From: Flavobacteriales bacterium
GTDB taxonomy: Bacteria > Bacteroidota > Bacteroidia > Flavobacteriales_G > Salibacteraceae
Direction: 5' to 3'
DNA: 64,000 bases
Assembly: GCA_013204105.1 (NCBI GenBank)
Contig: JABMOM010000003.1
Location: forward strand, 62,001-126,000
The notes under the pieces are model-generated. The model searched no databases. It was not told the origin of the DNA and was given only the letters and a program-made list of their open reading frames with translations. Below are positions 8,891 to 17,691 of the stretch, piece after piece; the stretch's first letter is position 1; each line of letters starts with the position of its first letter. Position numbers and translations under genes: made by a program.

Positions 8891-9976
8891 ATGAAAGAAG
8901 TTTACTGTGTAGTAATGGCAGGTGGAATCGGAAGTCGGTTCTGGCCTATGAGCCGACAAAAGACGCCCAAGCAATTCTTGGACATCATGGGCACTGGTTC
9001 CTCGTTGATTCAATTGACCTACGATCGTTTCAAGACCATTTCCCGGCCCGATCAATTCATGATTGTCACCTCTGACGATTACGCCCAAATGACCTTAGAG
9101 CATCTGCCTGAACTGACCCAAGCCCAGGTCTTGGCGGAGCCATCTAGAAAGAACACCGCTCCGTGCATCGCCTATGCGGCCTACAAGCTCTATAAAAAGA
9201 ATCCTGACGCCATTATGGTTGTTTCCCCTGCGGATCACATCATCCTGAAGGAAAGCGCCTTTCTCGAAACGCTGCAAACAGCGATCGATCACGCATCGGA
9301 AACGGGACACTTGGTCACGATCGGAATCAAGCCAAGCCGACCCGATTCGGGCTACGGATACATCCAATTTCACCGGGAAGAGGCCTATGCCGCCGAAGAC
9401 ATCCGGGCGGTGAAGACGTTTACCGAAAAGCCAAGTGTAGAACTGGCCCTTCAATTTCTCCAGAGCGGCGATTTCTATTGGAACAGCGGCATGTTTGTAT
9501 GGAAGGCATCCAGCATTGTAGAAGCATTCCGCACCTTGATGCCAGACATGGCAGAACTCTTTGAAGAGGAGCAAGATGCCCTGAACGGACCAGAAGAGAC
9601 GAGGGCCATCAAGAGCATTTACAACCAATGTCCTAACATTTCCATCGACTACGGCATCATGGAGAAGGCCAAAAACGTGGACGTCGTCTTGGGCGACTTC
9701 GGTTGGTCAGACTTGGGCACCTGGGGTTCGCTCTATGAGCAACTCGACCACGATGACAAGGACAACGTAAAGTTGAACGGTCAAATCAAGACCTACAACA
9801 CCGACCATTCGATCATCCTTACCAAAAAAGGCAAACTTGCCGTGGTACAAGGCCTAACGAACTACATCGTCATCGATACCGACGATGTCTTGTTGATCTG
9901 CCAGAAAGACGAAGAGCAAAAGATTAAGCAGTTTGTGCAGGACCTAAAAGATTCCAAGCTGAATCAATACATGTAG
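8891..9976 (+). CDS. manC: Mannose-1-phosphate guanylyltransferase
   Basis: A 361-residue nucleotidyltransferase. The ATG at 8891 is preferred to an in-frame TTG 51 bases upstream because the family begins with a strand leading directly to the nucleotide loop (VVMAGGIGSRFWPMSR). Further motifs are the PxxK-like KTPKQFLDI, VVSPADHII, GYGYIQF, TFTEKP and FYWNSGMFVW. It makes GDP-mannose from mannose-1-phosphate and GTP for polysaccharide and glycan synthesis in the cytoplasm. It is the short single-domain form without the C-terminal isomerase domain; the window also holds a PGI/PMI gene at 35309 that could supply mannose-6-phosphate. A terminator follows directly. Confidence 0.92.
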   Translation: MKEVYCVVMAGGIGSRFWPMSRQKTPKQFLDIMGTGSSLIQLTYDRFKTISRPDQFMIVTSDDYAQMTLEHLPELTQAQVLAEPSRKNTAPCIAYAAYKLYKKNPDAIMVVSPADHIILKESAFLETLQTAIDHASETGHLVTIGIKPSRPDSGYGYIQFHREEAYAAEDIRAVKTFTEKPSVELALQFLQSGDFYWNSGMFVWKASSIVEAFRTLMPDMAELFEEEQDALNGPEETRAIKSIYNQCPNISIDYGIMEKAKNVDVVLGDFGWSDLGTWGSLYEQLDHDDKDNVKLNGQIKTYNTDHSIILTKKGKLAVVQGLTNYIVIDTDDVLLICQKDEEQKIKQFVQDLKDSKLNQYM

Positions 9977-9981
9977 AAAGC

Positions 9982-10008
9982 AAAAAAGCCCCTCGTGAGG
10001 GCTTTTTT
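9982..10008. terminator. Bidirectional Rho-independent terminator
   Basis: A GC stem around CCCTCGTGAGGG is flanked by six A residues on the left and six T residues on the right. It lies between the convergent manC and fumC stop codons and could end transcription from both sides. Confidence 0.88.
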
Positions 10009-10028
10009 ATATCTATAGTATACCTCGA

Positions 10029-11426
10029 CTAGCTCAGGCTACCTATCATTTTGCTTGGGTTTACCCACTGGTCGAATTCATCGGCCGTCAAGTAGCCCAA
10101 ATTGATAGCTTCCTCTTTTAGCGTCGTTCCATTCTCGTGCGCTGTCTTGGCGATCTTAGCTGCTTTCTCGTAACCGATCTTGGTGTTTAGGGCCGTAACA
10201 AGCATTAGGCTGTTATCCAAGTTCTGCTTGATCCTGCCGTGATTGGGCTCGATGCCGACCGCACAATGGTCATTGAAAGAAGCGCATGCCTCTCCGATCA
10301 ATCGCGCGCTTGACAAGACATTGTAGGCCATGACTGGCTTGAACACATTGAGCTCAAAATGCCCCGTGGCTCCTGCCATGGTTACGGCCACGTCATTGCC
10401 CATCACCTGTGCACAAACCATGGTCAAGGCTTCGGCCTGGGTTGGGTTCACCTTACCCGGCATGATGCTCGAGCCTGGCTCGTTGGCTGGAATGATCAAT
10501 TCACCGATGCCACAGCGCGGTCCGCTTGCCAACAAACGGATGTCGTTGCCGATCTTCATCAGACTCACAGCGAGCTGTTTTAACGCCCCGTGTGTCTCCA
10601 CAAGTGCATCATGTGCTGCAAGGGCCTCAAACTTGTTCTCAGCCGTTCTGAAGGGGTGTCCGGTGAAGTCTGCGATCTTCTTCGCTACCAACTCTGAATA
10701 GCCTTCCGGTGTGTTGATACCTGTACCTACCGCCGTGCCTCCCAAAGCGATTTCAGAGAGGTGGTCCAGGGTATTGCGCAATGCTTTGATTCCGTGGTTG
10801 AGTTGTGCCACGTAGCCCGACAATTCCTGTCCGACCGTCAGCGGAGTAGCATCCATCAGGTGCGTCCTTCCGATCTTCACGACGTTCATGAATTCCTTGG
10901 ACTTCGCTTGAAGTGTGTCGCGCAATTTCTCTACGCCTGGAATGGTTGTTTCTACCACCATCTTGTAGGAAGCAATGTGCATTCCTGTGGGGTAGGTATC
11001 GTTCGAACTCTGCGATTTATTGACGTCATCGTTCGGGTGGATCTTCTTTTGTCCTTCGCCGAGGGTTCCACCGTCGAGCACATGGGCTCGGTTAGAAACC
11101 ACCTCGTTCACATTCATATTGGATTGGGTTCCAGAACCCGTCTGCCAGATCACCAGTGGAAACTGATCATCCAATTTACCCGTTAAAATCTCATCGCAAA
11201 CCTTCGATATGAGGTCTCGCTTTTCTTCTGTCAACACTCCCAAATCACAGTTGGCGTGTGCTGCGGCCTTTTTCAGGTAGGCGAATCCGTAGATGACCTC
11301 CAGCGGCATGCTCGCCTCTGGGCCAATTTTGAAGTTGTTTCGGGAACGCTCCGTCTGGGCTCCCCAGTACTTATCGGCGGGAACATTGACCTCGCCCATC
11401 GTGTCTTTTTCGATCCTGTATTCCAT
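10029..11426 (-). CDS. fumC: Class II fumarate hydratase
   Basis: A 465-residue enzyme of the fumarase/aspartase superfamily, catalysing reversible hydration of fumarate to L-malate in the TCA cycle in the cytoplasm. Visible landmarks are the N-terminal [30 protein letters not shown], the [14 protein letters not shown] segment, [13 protein letters not shown] with the catalytic His, and the superfamily signature [15 protein letters not shown] with the catalytic Ser loop. The [12 protein letters not shown] form and the length fit FumC better than aspartase or argininosuccinate lyase. It is a single gene facing the manC terminator. Confidence 0.95.
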   Translation of the reverse strand: MEYRIEKDTMGEVNVPADKYWGAQTERSRNNFKIGPEASMPLEVIYGFAYLKKAAAHANCDLGVLTEEKRDLISKVCDEILTGKLDDQFPLVIWQTGSGTQSNMNVNEVVSNRAHVLDGGTLGEGQKKIHPNDDVNKSQSSNDTYPTGMHIASYKMVVETTIPGVEKLRDTLQAKSKEFMNVVKIGRTHLMDATPLTVGQELSGYVAQLNHGIKALRNTLDHLSEIALGGTAVGTGINTPEGYSELVAKKIADFTGHPFRTAENKFEALAAHDALVETHGALKQLAVSLMKIGNDIRLLASGPRCGIGELIIPANEPGSSIMPGKVNPTQAEALTMVCAQVMGNDVAVTMAGATGHFELNVFKPVMAYNVLSSARLIGEACASFNDHCAVGIEPNHGRIKQNLDNSLMLVTALNTKIGYEKAAKIAKTAHENGTTLKEEAINLGYLTADEFDQWVNPSKMIGSLS

Positions 11427-11535
11427 CTTTTTGCGCGTTATCGTTTACTCAATTCTACTTTGCTCAATTTCTTGTTCACATCGCATATCGTAAATAGGCG
11501 CGATGCTTTATATTCGCTGCCAAATGTAAACTGCC

Positions 11536-11709
11536 ATGGGAGAATATATTGGCTTCTTTATCTTTCTTTTCTTTCTATTGATGGCCTTTTGGATCCTCAT
11601 CTTCTTGATCGGATTCTTGGGATATTGGTCCATCATGGGCGGGCTCAATAGCTTGATGCCTAGCTTGTTCAATAAGAAAGAGGAAGAGACCACTACGGCC
11701 GAAGAATAG
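11536..11709 (+). CDS. Small membrane protein, 57 residues
   Basis: A short open frame from ATG 11536 to TAG 11707-11709 in the gap between the divergent fumC promoter and the convergent prfB. The product has a very hydrophobic stretch (residues about 4-33, with FFIFLFFLLMAFW and ILIFLIGFLG) followed by GGLNSLMPSLFNKK and an acidic tail EEETTTAEE. It would be a one- or two-pass inner-membrane protein with a charged cytoplasmic tail. I do not recognise a family. The composition contrast between membrane part and tail, and its exact fit in the gap, make it plausible. Confidence 0.6.
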   Translation: MGEYIGFFIFLFFLLMAFWILIFLIGFLGYWSIMGGLNSLMPSLFNKKEEETTTAEE

Positions 11710-11716
11710 GCGCGAC

Positions 11717-12826
11717 CTATTCAGATTCTTCTGTCTCCAGTTTGCCTGCACTCCACATCAGGAAGGCTTCCAGAAACTTATCGATATCTCCATTGAGTAC
11801 CGCGTCAGCGTCTGACGTTTCCACGCCTGTGCGTACATCCTTGACCATCTTGTAGGGGTGCAACACGTAGTTGCGGATTTGACTTCCCCATTCAATCTTC
11901 ATCTTGTTCGATTCAATCTCGGCTTGCTTCGCACGCTTTTCTTCGAGTTCCATCTCATAGAGGCGTGACTTCAGCAACTGAATGGCCTTTTCCCGGTTCT
12001 GCAATTGAGAACGCGTCTCGGTGTTTTCAATGACAATCCCAGAAGGTTTGTGCCGCAAGCGCACACCGGTCTCCACCTTGTTGACATTCTGTCCACCCGC
12101 TCCACCTGATCGGAAGGTATCCCAATCGATGTCAGAGGGGTTCACCTCGATCTCTATTGTATCGTCCACAAGCGGATATACATAGACCGACACAAAGGAT
12201 GTATGGCGTTTGGCATTGCTGTCGAACGGTGAAATACGCACCAATCTATGCACGCCATTCTCACCTTTCAGGTATCCAAAGGCAAAGTCTCCCGTGAATT
12301 GCAGCGTAACGGTCTTAATGCCCGCCACATCGCCGCCTTGATAGTTTATCTCTGTGATCTTATAGCCGTTCTTCTCACCCCACATCATGTACATGCGCAT
12401 GAGCATAGAGGCCCAATCACAGCTCTCGGTACCACCCGCACCTGCGGTGATCTGTAAGACAGCTTCGAGGCCATCCTCTTCGGCGCTCAGCATATTTTTC
12501 ATCTCGAGGTCGTCGAGAATTTTCATCAGCTTGGCGTACTGGCCTTCCACCTCGGCTTGTTCCGCTTCTCCTTCCTTTAGGAATTCGTAGAGGACTTTGA
12601 GATCTTCTTGGGCAGTAATCAGTTCATCAAAGGCTTTGGTCCAAACCTTCTTCTTATTGATCTGTTTTAAGATGCCCTCGGCCTCCTTTGGGTCATTCCA
12701 AAAATTAGGGTCGAGGGTCTTTTGCTCTTCATCGGCGATTAGCGCCTTTTTGTGGTCAATATCAAGGTAGGACCGCAGTGCCTTGAGGCGCTCGTCAATC
12801 GCTTTGATATCATCAATGGTGATCAT
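11717..12826 (-). CDS. prfB: Peptide chain release factor 2
   Basis: A 369-residue class I release factor recognising UGA and UAA stop codons. It shows the RF2 anticodon tripeptide in [15 protein letters not shown] and the peptidyl-tRNA hydrolysis motif GGQ in [14 protein letters not shown]. The N-terminal coiled domain and the PCRF region ([19 protein letters not shown]) are complete. The whole protein is in one frame: the site where many bacteria place the autoregulatory +1 frameshift reads TAC-CTT-GAT here, with no in-frame UGA. The length is normal for the family. It converges on the small membrane protein gene with a 7-base gap. Confidence 0.95.
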   Translation of the reverse strand: MITIDDIKAIDERLKALRSYLDIDHKKALIADEEQKTLDPNFWNDPKEAEGILKQINKKKVWTKAFDELITAQEDLKVLYEFLKEGEAEQAEVEGQYAKLMKILDDLEMKNMLSAEEDGLEAVLQITAGAGGTESCDWASMLMRMYMMWGEKNGYKITEINYQGGDVAGIKTVTLQFTGDFAFGYLKGENGVHRLVRISPFDSNAKRHTSFVSVYVYPLVDDTIEIEVNPSDIDWDTFRSGGAGGQNVNKVETGVRLRHKPSGIVIENTETRSQLQNREKAIQLLKSRLYEMELEEKRAKQAEIESNKMKIEWGSQIRNYVLHPYKMVKDVRTGVETSDADAVLNGDIDKFLEAFLMWSAGKLETEESE

Positions 12827-12896
12827 GCGGCAAATGTAAAGCTTAGGAAGAAGCTTTCTACTCAGCTATCCGTTGTGGTTCGGGACTTCGTTTACA

Positions 12897-13421
12897 TTAG
12901 GATGCTCCCCACTTTCCCTTCTCTTCTAGTGCGCTTTTGAACTCTGCGTAGGTATAGCCTTTCCGCATCAGGTAGTCGCTCACTTTTTGTTTCCGTTCCA
13001 AGGGTTTTCCTTCGGTGGTCTTCAGCTTCTTTTCAATGAGCCTGCGCACGGTGGCTTGGTATTCCTCCTCATCGATTTCGGTCATGGCTGTATCGATGAG
13101 TCGGGAATGGATCTGCCGCTGTTGGAGCTCCCGTTTGATTTTATAGCGTCCCCACTGTTTGGTGCGGAAGTAGCCACGGGCAAAACTTCGGGCAAAGCGT
13201 TCTTCGTTCAAAAGGTCCTCCTCCATCATTTGCATGAGCACTTGATCCACCTCCTTCTTGAACAAGCCCATGGCATAGAGCTTATCGCGCACCTCTTTAT
13301 GGCACCGTTCTCGGTAATTGCAAAAGGTGCGGATCTTGATCACCGCTTCAGAAATGCTTGGCCGTTTCAATCCAACGAAACTAGGGATCAAAGTTGAACA
13401 TGATCTGAACAAGCTTTTCAC
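12897..13421 (-). CDS. recX: RecX family regulatory protein
   Basis: A 174-residue RecX-like protein built of three-helix repeats. Family features include CNYRERCHKEVRDKLYAMG near the N-terminus, the DLLNEERFARSFARGYFR segment, KQWGRYKIKRELQ, and the C-terminal second repeat with RKGYTYAEFKSAL. RecX binds RecA filaments and limits recombinase activity; recA is not in this window. The longest frame starts at a GTG (13421); the true start could be a few codons later at a TTG, since the first 20 residues do not look like the family. It lies upstream of prfB on the same strand with a 70-base gap. Confidence 0.85.
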   Translation of the reverse strand: MKSLFRSCSTLIPSFVGLKRPSISEAVIKIRTFCNYRERCHKEVRDKLYAMGLFKKEVDQVLMQMMEEDLLNEERFARSFARGYFRTKQWGRYKIKRELQQRQIHSRLIDTAMTEIDEEEYQATVRRLIEKKLKTTEGKPLERKQKVSDYLMRKGYTYAEFKSALEEKGKWGAS

Positions 13422-13462
13422 CTTTCAGACAAATATTCCAGGAATGGTGGGGTCAAAAAAAA

Positions 13463-13482
13463 AGGCCACCTGCTGGTGACCT
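13463..13482 (-). terminator. Rho-independent terminator for the RNase G operon
   Basis: On the minus strand, a stem AGGTCACC/GGTGGCCT (one mismatch, AGC/CAG loop region) is followed by a run of nine T residues. It lies 28 bases after the RNase G stop codon and should end the leftward HU-TPR-RNase G transcript. Confidence 0.85.
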
Positions 13483-13509
13483 TTTCATTTTTATCAATCG
13501 AAGTCGTGC

Positions 13510-15069
13510 TTAGAACAGGATCTCCTTCCCATCCTTATCCAAGAATTCATAGTCGAGGATCGTCAGTGCCGTTTTGGGCTCTACGGTGATCCACTTCTTG
13601 AAGAGCTTGAACCACTTTCGCTGGTAGCCGTACATGTTCTTCTGCAGGTATGCTGCAACGAACGGGTGTGCTGCCAATGAAATGGTCACTTCTTTCTTGT
13701 CTTCGAATACCGCCTTCAAGTTGTTCTCGATCTCATCTACGATGGTGATCGCAGCTTGCACTTCTCCTGTGCCTTTGCACGTAGGACAAACTTCAGCGGT
13801 TTTGATGGTCATTTCTGGACGTACGCGCTGACGCGTGATCTCCACCAAACCAAATCGACTCACAGGCAGTACCTGGTGTTTCGCTCGGTCGGCGTCCATG
13901 TACTCACGGAATTTGTTGAGCAGGGTCTTGCGATTCTCTGCCTTCCGCATGTCGATGAAGTCGATGACAATGAGTCCACCCATGTCACGCAGCCGGAGCT
14001 GTCGAGCGACTTCTTCTGCGGCCTCAAGGTTGACCTTGATGGCGCTGTTCTCTTGACTCGCCTCTCCCTTCGCCGTGTTGCCGCTGTTGACGTCGATGAC
14101 GTGCATGGCTTCGGTGTGTTCGATGACGAGGTAGGCGCCACTTTTCATTGTGACGTGTTTTCCAAACAGACTCTTGATCTGTTTTTCAATGCCGTAATGC
14201 TCCATGACATCCGTCTTGGCCTTGTGAAGTTTCACAAGCTTATCGGCATCTGGCGAGATGGACTTCAGATAGGTCGTTATGTCCTTCTGCAGTTCGGGGC
14301 TATCGACCACCACTTGATTGAACGATGCGTTGAGTAAATCCCTCAACATAACGTTTGTGCGATCGATCTCGCCTAGTACTTTTTTAGGAGGCTTTGTTGA
14401 AGTAAAATTTCCAAAGCCTTCTTCCCAACGCTGCACAAGATTGCGCAGGTCGGCATCGAGTTCGGCTACTTTTTGGCCTTCGGCCACGGTTCGCACGATT
14501 ACACCAAAACCTTTCGGTCTGATGCTCGATATCAATCTCCTGAGACGGTCGCGCTCTTCGCGCTTCTTGATCTTCTGAGAAACCGAGATCTTATCTCCAA
14601 AAGGAACCAGCACCAGGAATCTTCCTGCGATGCTCATCTCGCATGTTAAGCGAGGGCCTTTTGTCGAAATGGGCTCTTTCGCGATTTGAACGAGAATGTA
14701 TCGGTTGGGTTTAACCACCTGATCCATTTTTCCGTTCTTATCAATATCCGGTTCGGTACTGAAGTCTGCTAGACTTCCATTGTTCCGTTTTCCGGCGATC
14801 CCTTCAGAAACGAATTTCTGAAGCGACGCGAATTGAGGGCCCAGATCATGGTAATGTAGGAACGCATCTTTCTCGTATCCTACATCTACAAATGCTGCAT
14901 TCAGTCCAGGAACGACGCGTTTAACGCGTCCCAGAAAGAGGTCGCCCACATTGAAACCCTTATCGAGTTTCTCGTTGTAGTATTCGACCAAGCCTTTATC
15001 CTCAAGAAGAGCAATATTTACTTCACCATCCCCGGAGCGAATGATCAGTTCTTTGCTTTTCTCATCCAC
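13510..15069 (-). CDS. rng: Ribonuclease E/G family protein
   Basis: A 519-residue endoribonuclease of the RNase G type. An N-terminal S1 RNA-binding domain (GDLFLGRVKRVVPGLNAAFVD) is followed by an RNase H-like catalytic core with the metal-binding Asp in IDVNSGN and a second acidic motif in IVIDFIDM, then the zinc-link motif CPTCKGTG. It processes rRNA and degrades mRNA from 5'-monophosphate ends. It lacks the long C-terminal scaffold of RNase E, as usual in Bacteroidota. It is the last gene of a leftward set with HU, a TPR protein and a 30-residue basic protein, 47 bases after the latter. Confidence 0.94.
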   Translation of the reverse strand: MDEKSKELIIRSGDGEVNIALLEDKGLVEYYNEKLDKGFNVGDLFLGRVKRVVPGLNAAFVDVGYEKDAFLHYHDLGPQFASLQKFVSEGIAGKRNNGSLADFSTEPDIDKNGKMDQVVKPNRYILVQIAKEPISTKGPRLTCEMSIAGRFLVLVPFGDKISVSQKIKKREERDRLRRLISSIRPKGFGVIVRTVAEGQKVAELDADLRNLVQRWEEGFGNFTSTKPPKKVLGEIDRTNVMLRDLLNASFNQVVVDSPELQKDITTYLKSISPDADKLVKLHKAKTDVMEHYGIEKQIKSLFGKHVTMKSGAYLVIEHTEAMHVIDVNSGNTAKGEASQENSAIKVNLEAAEEVARQLRLRDMGGLIVIDFIDMRKAENRKTLLNKFREYMDADRAKHQVLPVSRFGLVEITRQRVRPEMTIKTAEVCPTCKGTGEVQAAITIVDEIENNLKAVFEDKKEVTISLAAHPFVAAYLQKNMYGYQRKWFKLFKKWITVEPKTALTILDYEFLDKDGKEILF

Positions 15070-15116
15070 TTTTTATGATGTATTGTTGACCCGGGGTCAG
15101 TTATAAGGAAGAATAA

Positions 15117-15209
15117 TTATTTCTTCTTCTTGTGACGATTCTTTCTCAAACGCTTCTTGCGCTTGTGAGTCGCCATCTTGTGTCTTTTTCTTTTCTTACC
15201 GCTTGGCAT
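15117..15209 (-). CDS. 30-residue highly basic protein, AURKAIP1/COX24 (mS38/bS22)-like
   Basis: A very short open frame starting with ATG at 15209 and ending TAA at 15117. The sequence is almost entirely Lys, Arg and His, with MPSGKKRKRHKMATHKRKK at the N-terminus and RKNRHKKKK at the end. Size and composition resemble the AURKAIP1/COX24 domain proteins, which include mitochondrial mS38 and the actinobacterial small-subunit protein bS22, so a ribosome-bound role is likely. It starts 1 base after the TPR stop codon and precedes RNase G by 47 bases, clearly within the operon. The family link is from memory of the motif and not confirmed by a search. Confidence 0.75.
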   Translation of the reverse strand: MPSGKKRKRHKMATHKRKKRLRKNRHKKKK

Positions 15210-15210
15210 C

Positions 15211-15705
15211 TCAATTTGGTATTTGATTCAACATTGTTTGAGCATCATCTCTGAGCTCGGAATTATTCTGATCCATTTCAAGGAAGGCCTCGAGATGTGC
15301 TTTTGCTTCATTTGTGTTCCTCATGTTCACCTTGGCCAGTCCCAACCAATAGTTCGCCTCGGCAAACTGTGGGTCGATCTGCTGAACGATTTCAAATCGC
15401 TCAACGACCTTTTCCCATTGTCCGGTCTGTGCCGAGAACTTTCCGAGGTGAAACTGCGCCCTGAAATTGGACGGATTTTCCTCGGCGATCTGCCTCAGGT
15501 ACAAGATCCCTTGCATGGGTGCCTCACTGGAGATGATGGCCAAGGCTGAATCGATTTGATTCTCGACCGTTGGCGGCTCGCTATTGGCGACCTCTTTGGC
15601 CGACGATACCACATCTCCCGTATGACGGGGAGCAAACATGAAAAGAACGATCACTACGACGGTTGCACCTACGGCCAGGTAATGCTTTATGCTAAATCCG
15701 GCCAT
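15211..15705 (-). CDS. TPR repeat protein with N-terminal membrane anchor
   Basis: A 164-residue protein. Residues about 8-25 (YLAVGATVVVIVLFMF) form a single membrane anchor. Two or three tetratricopeptide repeats follow, with typical patterns NFRAQFHLGKFSAQTGQWEKVVERFE and FAEANYWLGLAKVNMRNTNEAKAHLEAFL (split here in the description of positions 75-145). TPR modules mediate protein-protein contacts; the partner is unknown. It sits between HU (9-base gap) and the 30-residue basic protein (1-base gap), a neighbourhood common beside RNase G in Bacteroidota. Its function cannot be given from sequence. Confidence 0.82.
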   Translation of the reverse strand: MAGFSIKHYLAVGATVVVIVLFMFAPRHTGDVVSSAKEVANSEPPTVENQIDSALAIISSEAPMQGILYLRQIAEENPSNFRAQFHLGKFSAQTGQWEKVVERFEIVQQIDPQFAEANYWLGLAKVNMRNTNEAKAHLEAFLEMDQNNSELRDDAQTMLNQIPN

Positions 15706-15714
15706 GCCCTCGTC

Positions 15715-16005
15715 TTACTTAACTTTTACACTCTTCTTCACCTTGTCAACGAACGTCTTCGCTGGCTTAAAGGCTGGAATATTGTGCGCAGGAATAATGA
15801 TGGTGGTGTTTTTGGAAATATTACGTCCCGTTTTTTCAGCCCTCTCTTTCACGATGAAACTTCCAAAACCCCTCAAATAAACATTCTCTCCACGCGCCAA
15901 AGAATTCTTTACGCTGTTCATGAATGCTTCAACTGTGGTCAGGACCTCCATCTTGTCAACACCTGTCTTTTCCGCGATTTCCGTTACGATTTCTGCCTTC
16001 GTCAT
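15715..16005 (-). CDS. HU/IHF family DNA-binding protein
   Basis: A 96-residue nucleoid protein. It starts with the classical helix MTKAEIVTEIAEKTGV, includes FMNSVKNSLARGENVYLRGFGSF and the DNA-clamp arm NISKNTTIIIPAHNIPAFKP, with the Pro of the beta arm that intercalates at DNA kinks. The C-terminal KTFVDKVKKSVKVK is typical of the Bacteroidota HU group. It bends and compacts DNA. It is the first gene of the leftward operon that ends with RNase G; the 122-base gap to mutY (16006-16127) holds the divergent promoters. Confidence 0.93.
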   Translation of the reverse strand: MTKAEIVTEIAEKTGVDKMEVLTTVEAFMNSVKNSLARGENVYLRGFGSFIVKERAEKTGRNISKNTTIIIPAHNIPAFKPAKTFVDKVKKSVKVK

Positions 16006-16127
16006 TATTTCTACTCTGTTATAAACTTTTGATATTCAGTGATTTTACCAATTTCAAAAAACGGGCTGCGAAGATAGAATGATTTTAATACTCTGAAAGC
16101 CAAGGTGGAAGTATTTTCGCGCCATTA

Positions 16128-17183
16128 ATGATTCTAGCCCGCTCCAGACTTCAAAATTGGTACACTGAAAATAAACGGGACCTTCCTTGGCGCAGTGAAC
16201 CGACCCCTTATCACATCTGTCTGTCGGAAATCATCCTCCAACAAACACGTGTCGCACAAGGAATGGACTATTACCTGCGCTTTGTCGATGCTTTTCCTAC
16301 CGTCTACCTCTTAGCCTCTGCCGAAGAAGACCAGATCCTGAAACTCTGGCAAGGCCTCGGCTACTACAACCGTGCCCGCAACCTTCACGCAGCGGCCAAG
16401 CAGGTGGTCAAGATGCATGGCGGCATCTTTCCTGATCAATACCAAGGACTGCTCGAGCTCAAAGGGGTCGGACCTTATACCGCTGCCGCCATTGCCTCCA
16501 TCGCCTATCAATTGCCACACGCTGCGGTAGATGGCAACGTTATCCGTGTAATAGCGCGCCTTCACGGAATTGAAACACCGGTTGACCAAGGTCCAACGTT
16601 GAAGGATATCCAAGGCCTGGCAGACGCGTTTCTTTCCAAGGAGCTTCCCGGTGACCACAACCAGGCGATGATGGAATTGGGCGCCATGATCTGCACGCCA
16701 CGCAAACCAAATTGCGTAGCATGTCCCCTCCGACCTGAATGCAAGGCACAAAAACTCGGTCTGATCGAGGTCATCCCTGTCAAATCGAAAAAGGTCAAGC
16801 GCAGATCGCGCTACTTTCATTACCTCATTGTCAATGACGGAGAAAAGACGGCCATTCAACAGCGCAACGAAAAAGACATTTGGGCTGGCTTATACGAGTT
16901 TCCCCTGATCGAAACTGCCGTCGATGAAAGCTTAACTGATGAGGAGATAAAAGCTCACTTTGGCTTAGACAGAATCAACGTAATCAGGGTCAACCCAGCT
17001 GCCAAGCATGTACTCAGCCATCAAGACATTCATACCCGCTTCTACCATGTGGCGCTCTCCCTTGACCAAGTGGCCAATTGCAAGCTTGTCACCTTCGAGG
17101 AACTTCATACGTTTGCCCTCCCGCGATTGATCGATCGGTATCTTGAAAACAACTCGCCGATCGATGGCAAAAAGCGGCATTAA
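16128..17183 (+). CDS. mutY: A/G-specific adenine glycosylase
   Basis: A 351-residue DNA glycosylase that removes adenine opposite 8-oxoguanine or guanine. It has the HhH-GPD core: SEIILQQTRV with the catalytic Glu, LELKGVGPYTAAAIAS hairpin and VDGNVIRV with the catalytic Asp. The iron-sulfur cluster ligands follow as C-x6-C-x2-C-x5-C (CTPRKPNCVACPLRPEC). A C-terminal NUDIX-like domain (WAGLYEFPLIE) recognises 8-oxoG. It begins the conserved Bacteroidota order mutY-ssb-gldE-gldD and is 31 bases upstream of ssb. Confidence 0.95.
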   Translation: MILARSRLQNWYTENKRDLPWRSEPTPYHICLSEIILQQTRVAQGMDYYLRFVDAFPTVYLLASAEEDQILKLWQGLGYYNRARNLHAAAKQVVKMHGGIFPDQYQGLLELKGVGPYTAAAIASIAYQLPHAAVDGNVIRVIARLHGIETPVDQGPTLKDIQGLADAFLSKELPGDHNQAMMELGAMICTPRKPNCVACPLRPECKAQKLGLIEVIPVKSKKVKRRSRYFHYLIVNDGEKTAIQQRNEKDIWAGLYEFPLIETAVDESLTDEEIKAHFGLDRINVIRVNPAAKHVLSHQDIHTRFYHVALSLDQVANCKLVTFEELHTFALPRLIDRYLENNSPIDGKKRH

Positions 17184-17214
17184 TCACTAAGTTTGTTTAA
17201 ATCCAATAGTAGAA

Positions 17215-17676
17215 ATGGCAGGTGGCGTAAATAAGGTAATCTTGATAGGAAACCTGGGGACAGACCCAGAAGTGAAGACATTGACCAGTGGGACCAAAGT
17301 GGCCCGTCTCCGGATCGCTACTTCTGAATCGTATACGAACAAAGAAGGGGAACGCGTAACCAATACAGAGTGGCACAGTGTCAACTTGTGGAGGGGTTTG
17401 GCTGAAGTGGCTGAGAAATACCTCAAAACGGGAAACACCATTTACGTTGAAGGAAAACTACGCACCCGCAGCTATGACGATAAAGACGGCGTTACCCGTT
17501 ACGTCACCGAAATTGAAGGCGACAACATGACCATGTTGGGCGGCCGTAATGATGGAGGCGGATCCGCACCTTCTCAGGGTTCTAGTCCGGCAGCGTCACA
17601 ACCAGCGCCAAAGCAACAGGCTACCAAGCCAACGGAAAGTGCTCCTGACGCTGACGACGATGACCTCCCGTTCTAA
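17215..17676 (+). CDS. ssb: Single-stranded DNA-binding protein
   Basis: A 153-residue SSB. An N-terminal OB-fold (MAGGVNKVILIGNLGTDPEV ... WHSVNLWRGLAEVAEKYLKTG ... YVEGKLRTRSY) is followed by a disordered Gly/Ser/Gln/Pro linker and the acidic protein-interaction tip DADDDDLPF. The tip recruits repair and replication partners. Length and tail are normal. It lies between mutY and gldE, as in many gliding Bacteroidota. Confidence 0.96.
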   Translation: MAGGVNKVILIGNLGTDPEVKTLTSGTKVARLRIATSESYTNKEGERVTNTEWHSVNLWRGLAEVAEKYLKTGNTIYVEGKLRTRSYDDKDGVTRYVTEIEGDNMTMLGGRNDGGGSAPSQGSSPAASQPAPKQQATKPTESAPDADDDDLPF

Positions 17677-17691
17677 CTAAACCGAAGTAAT

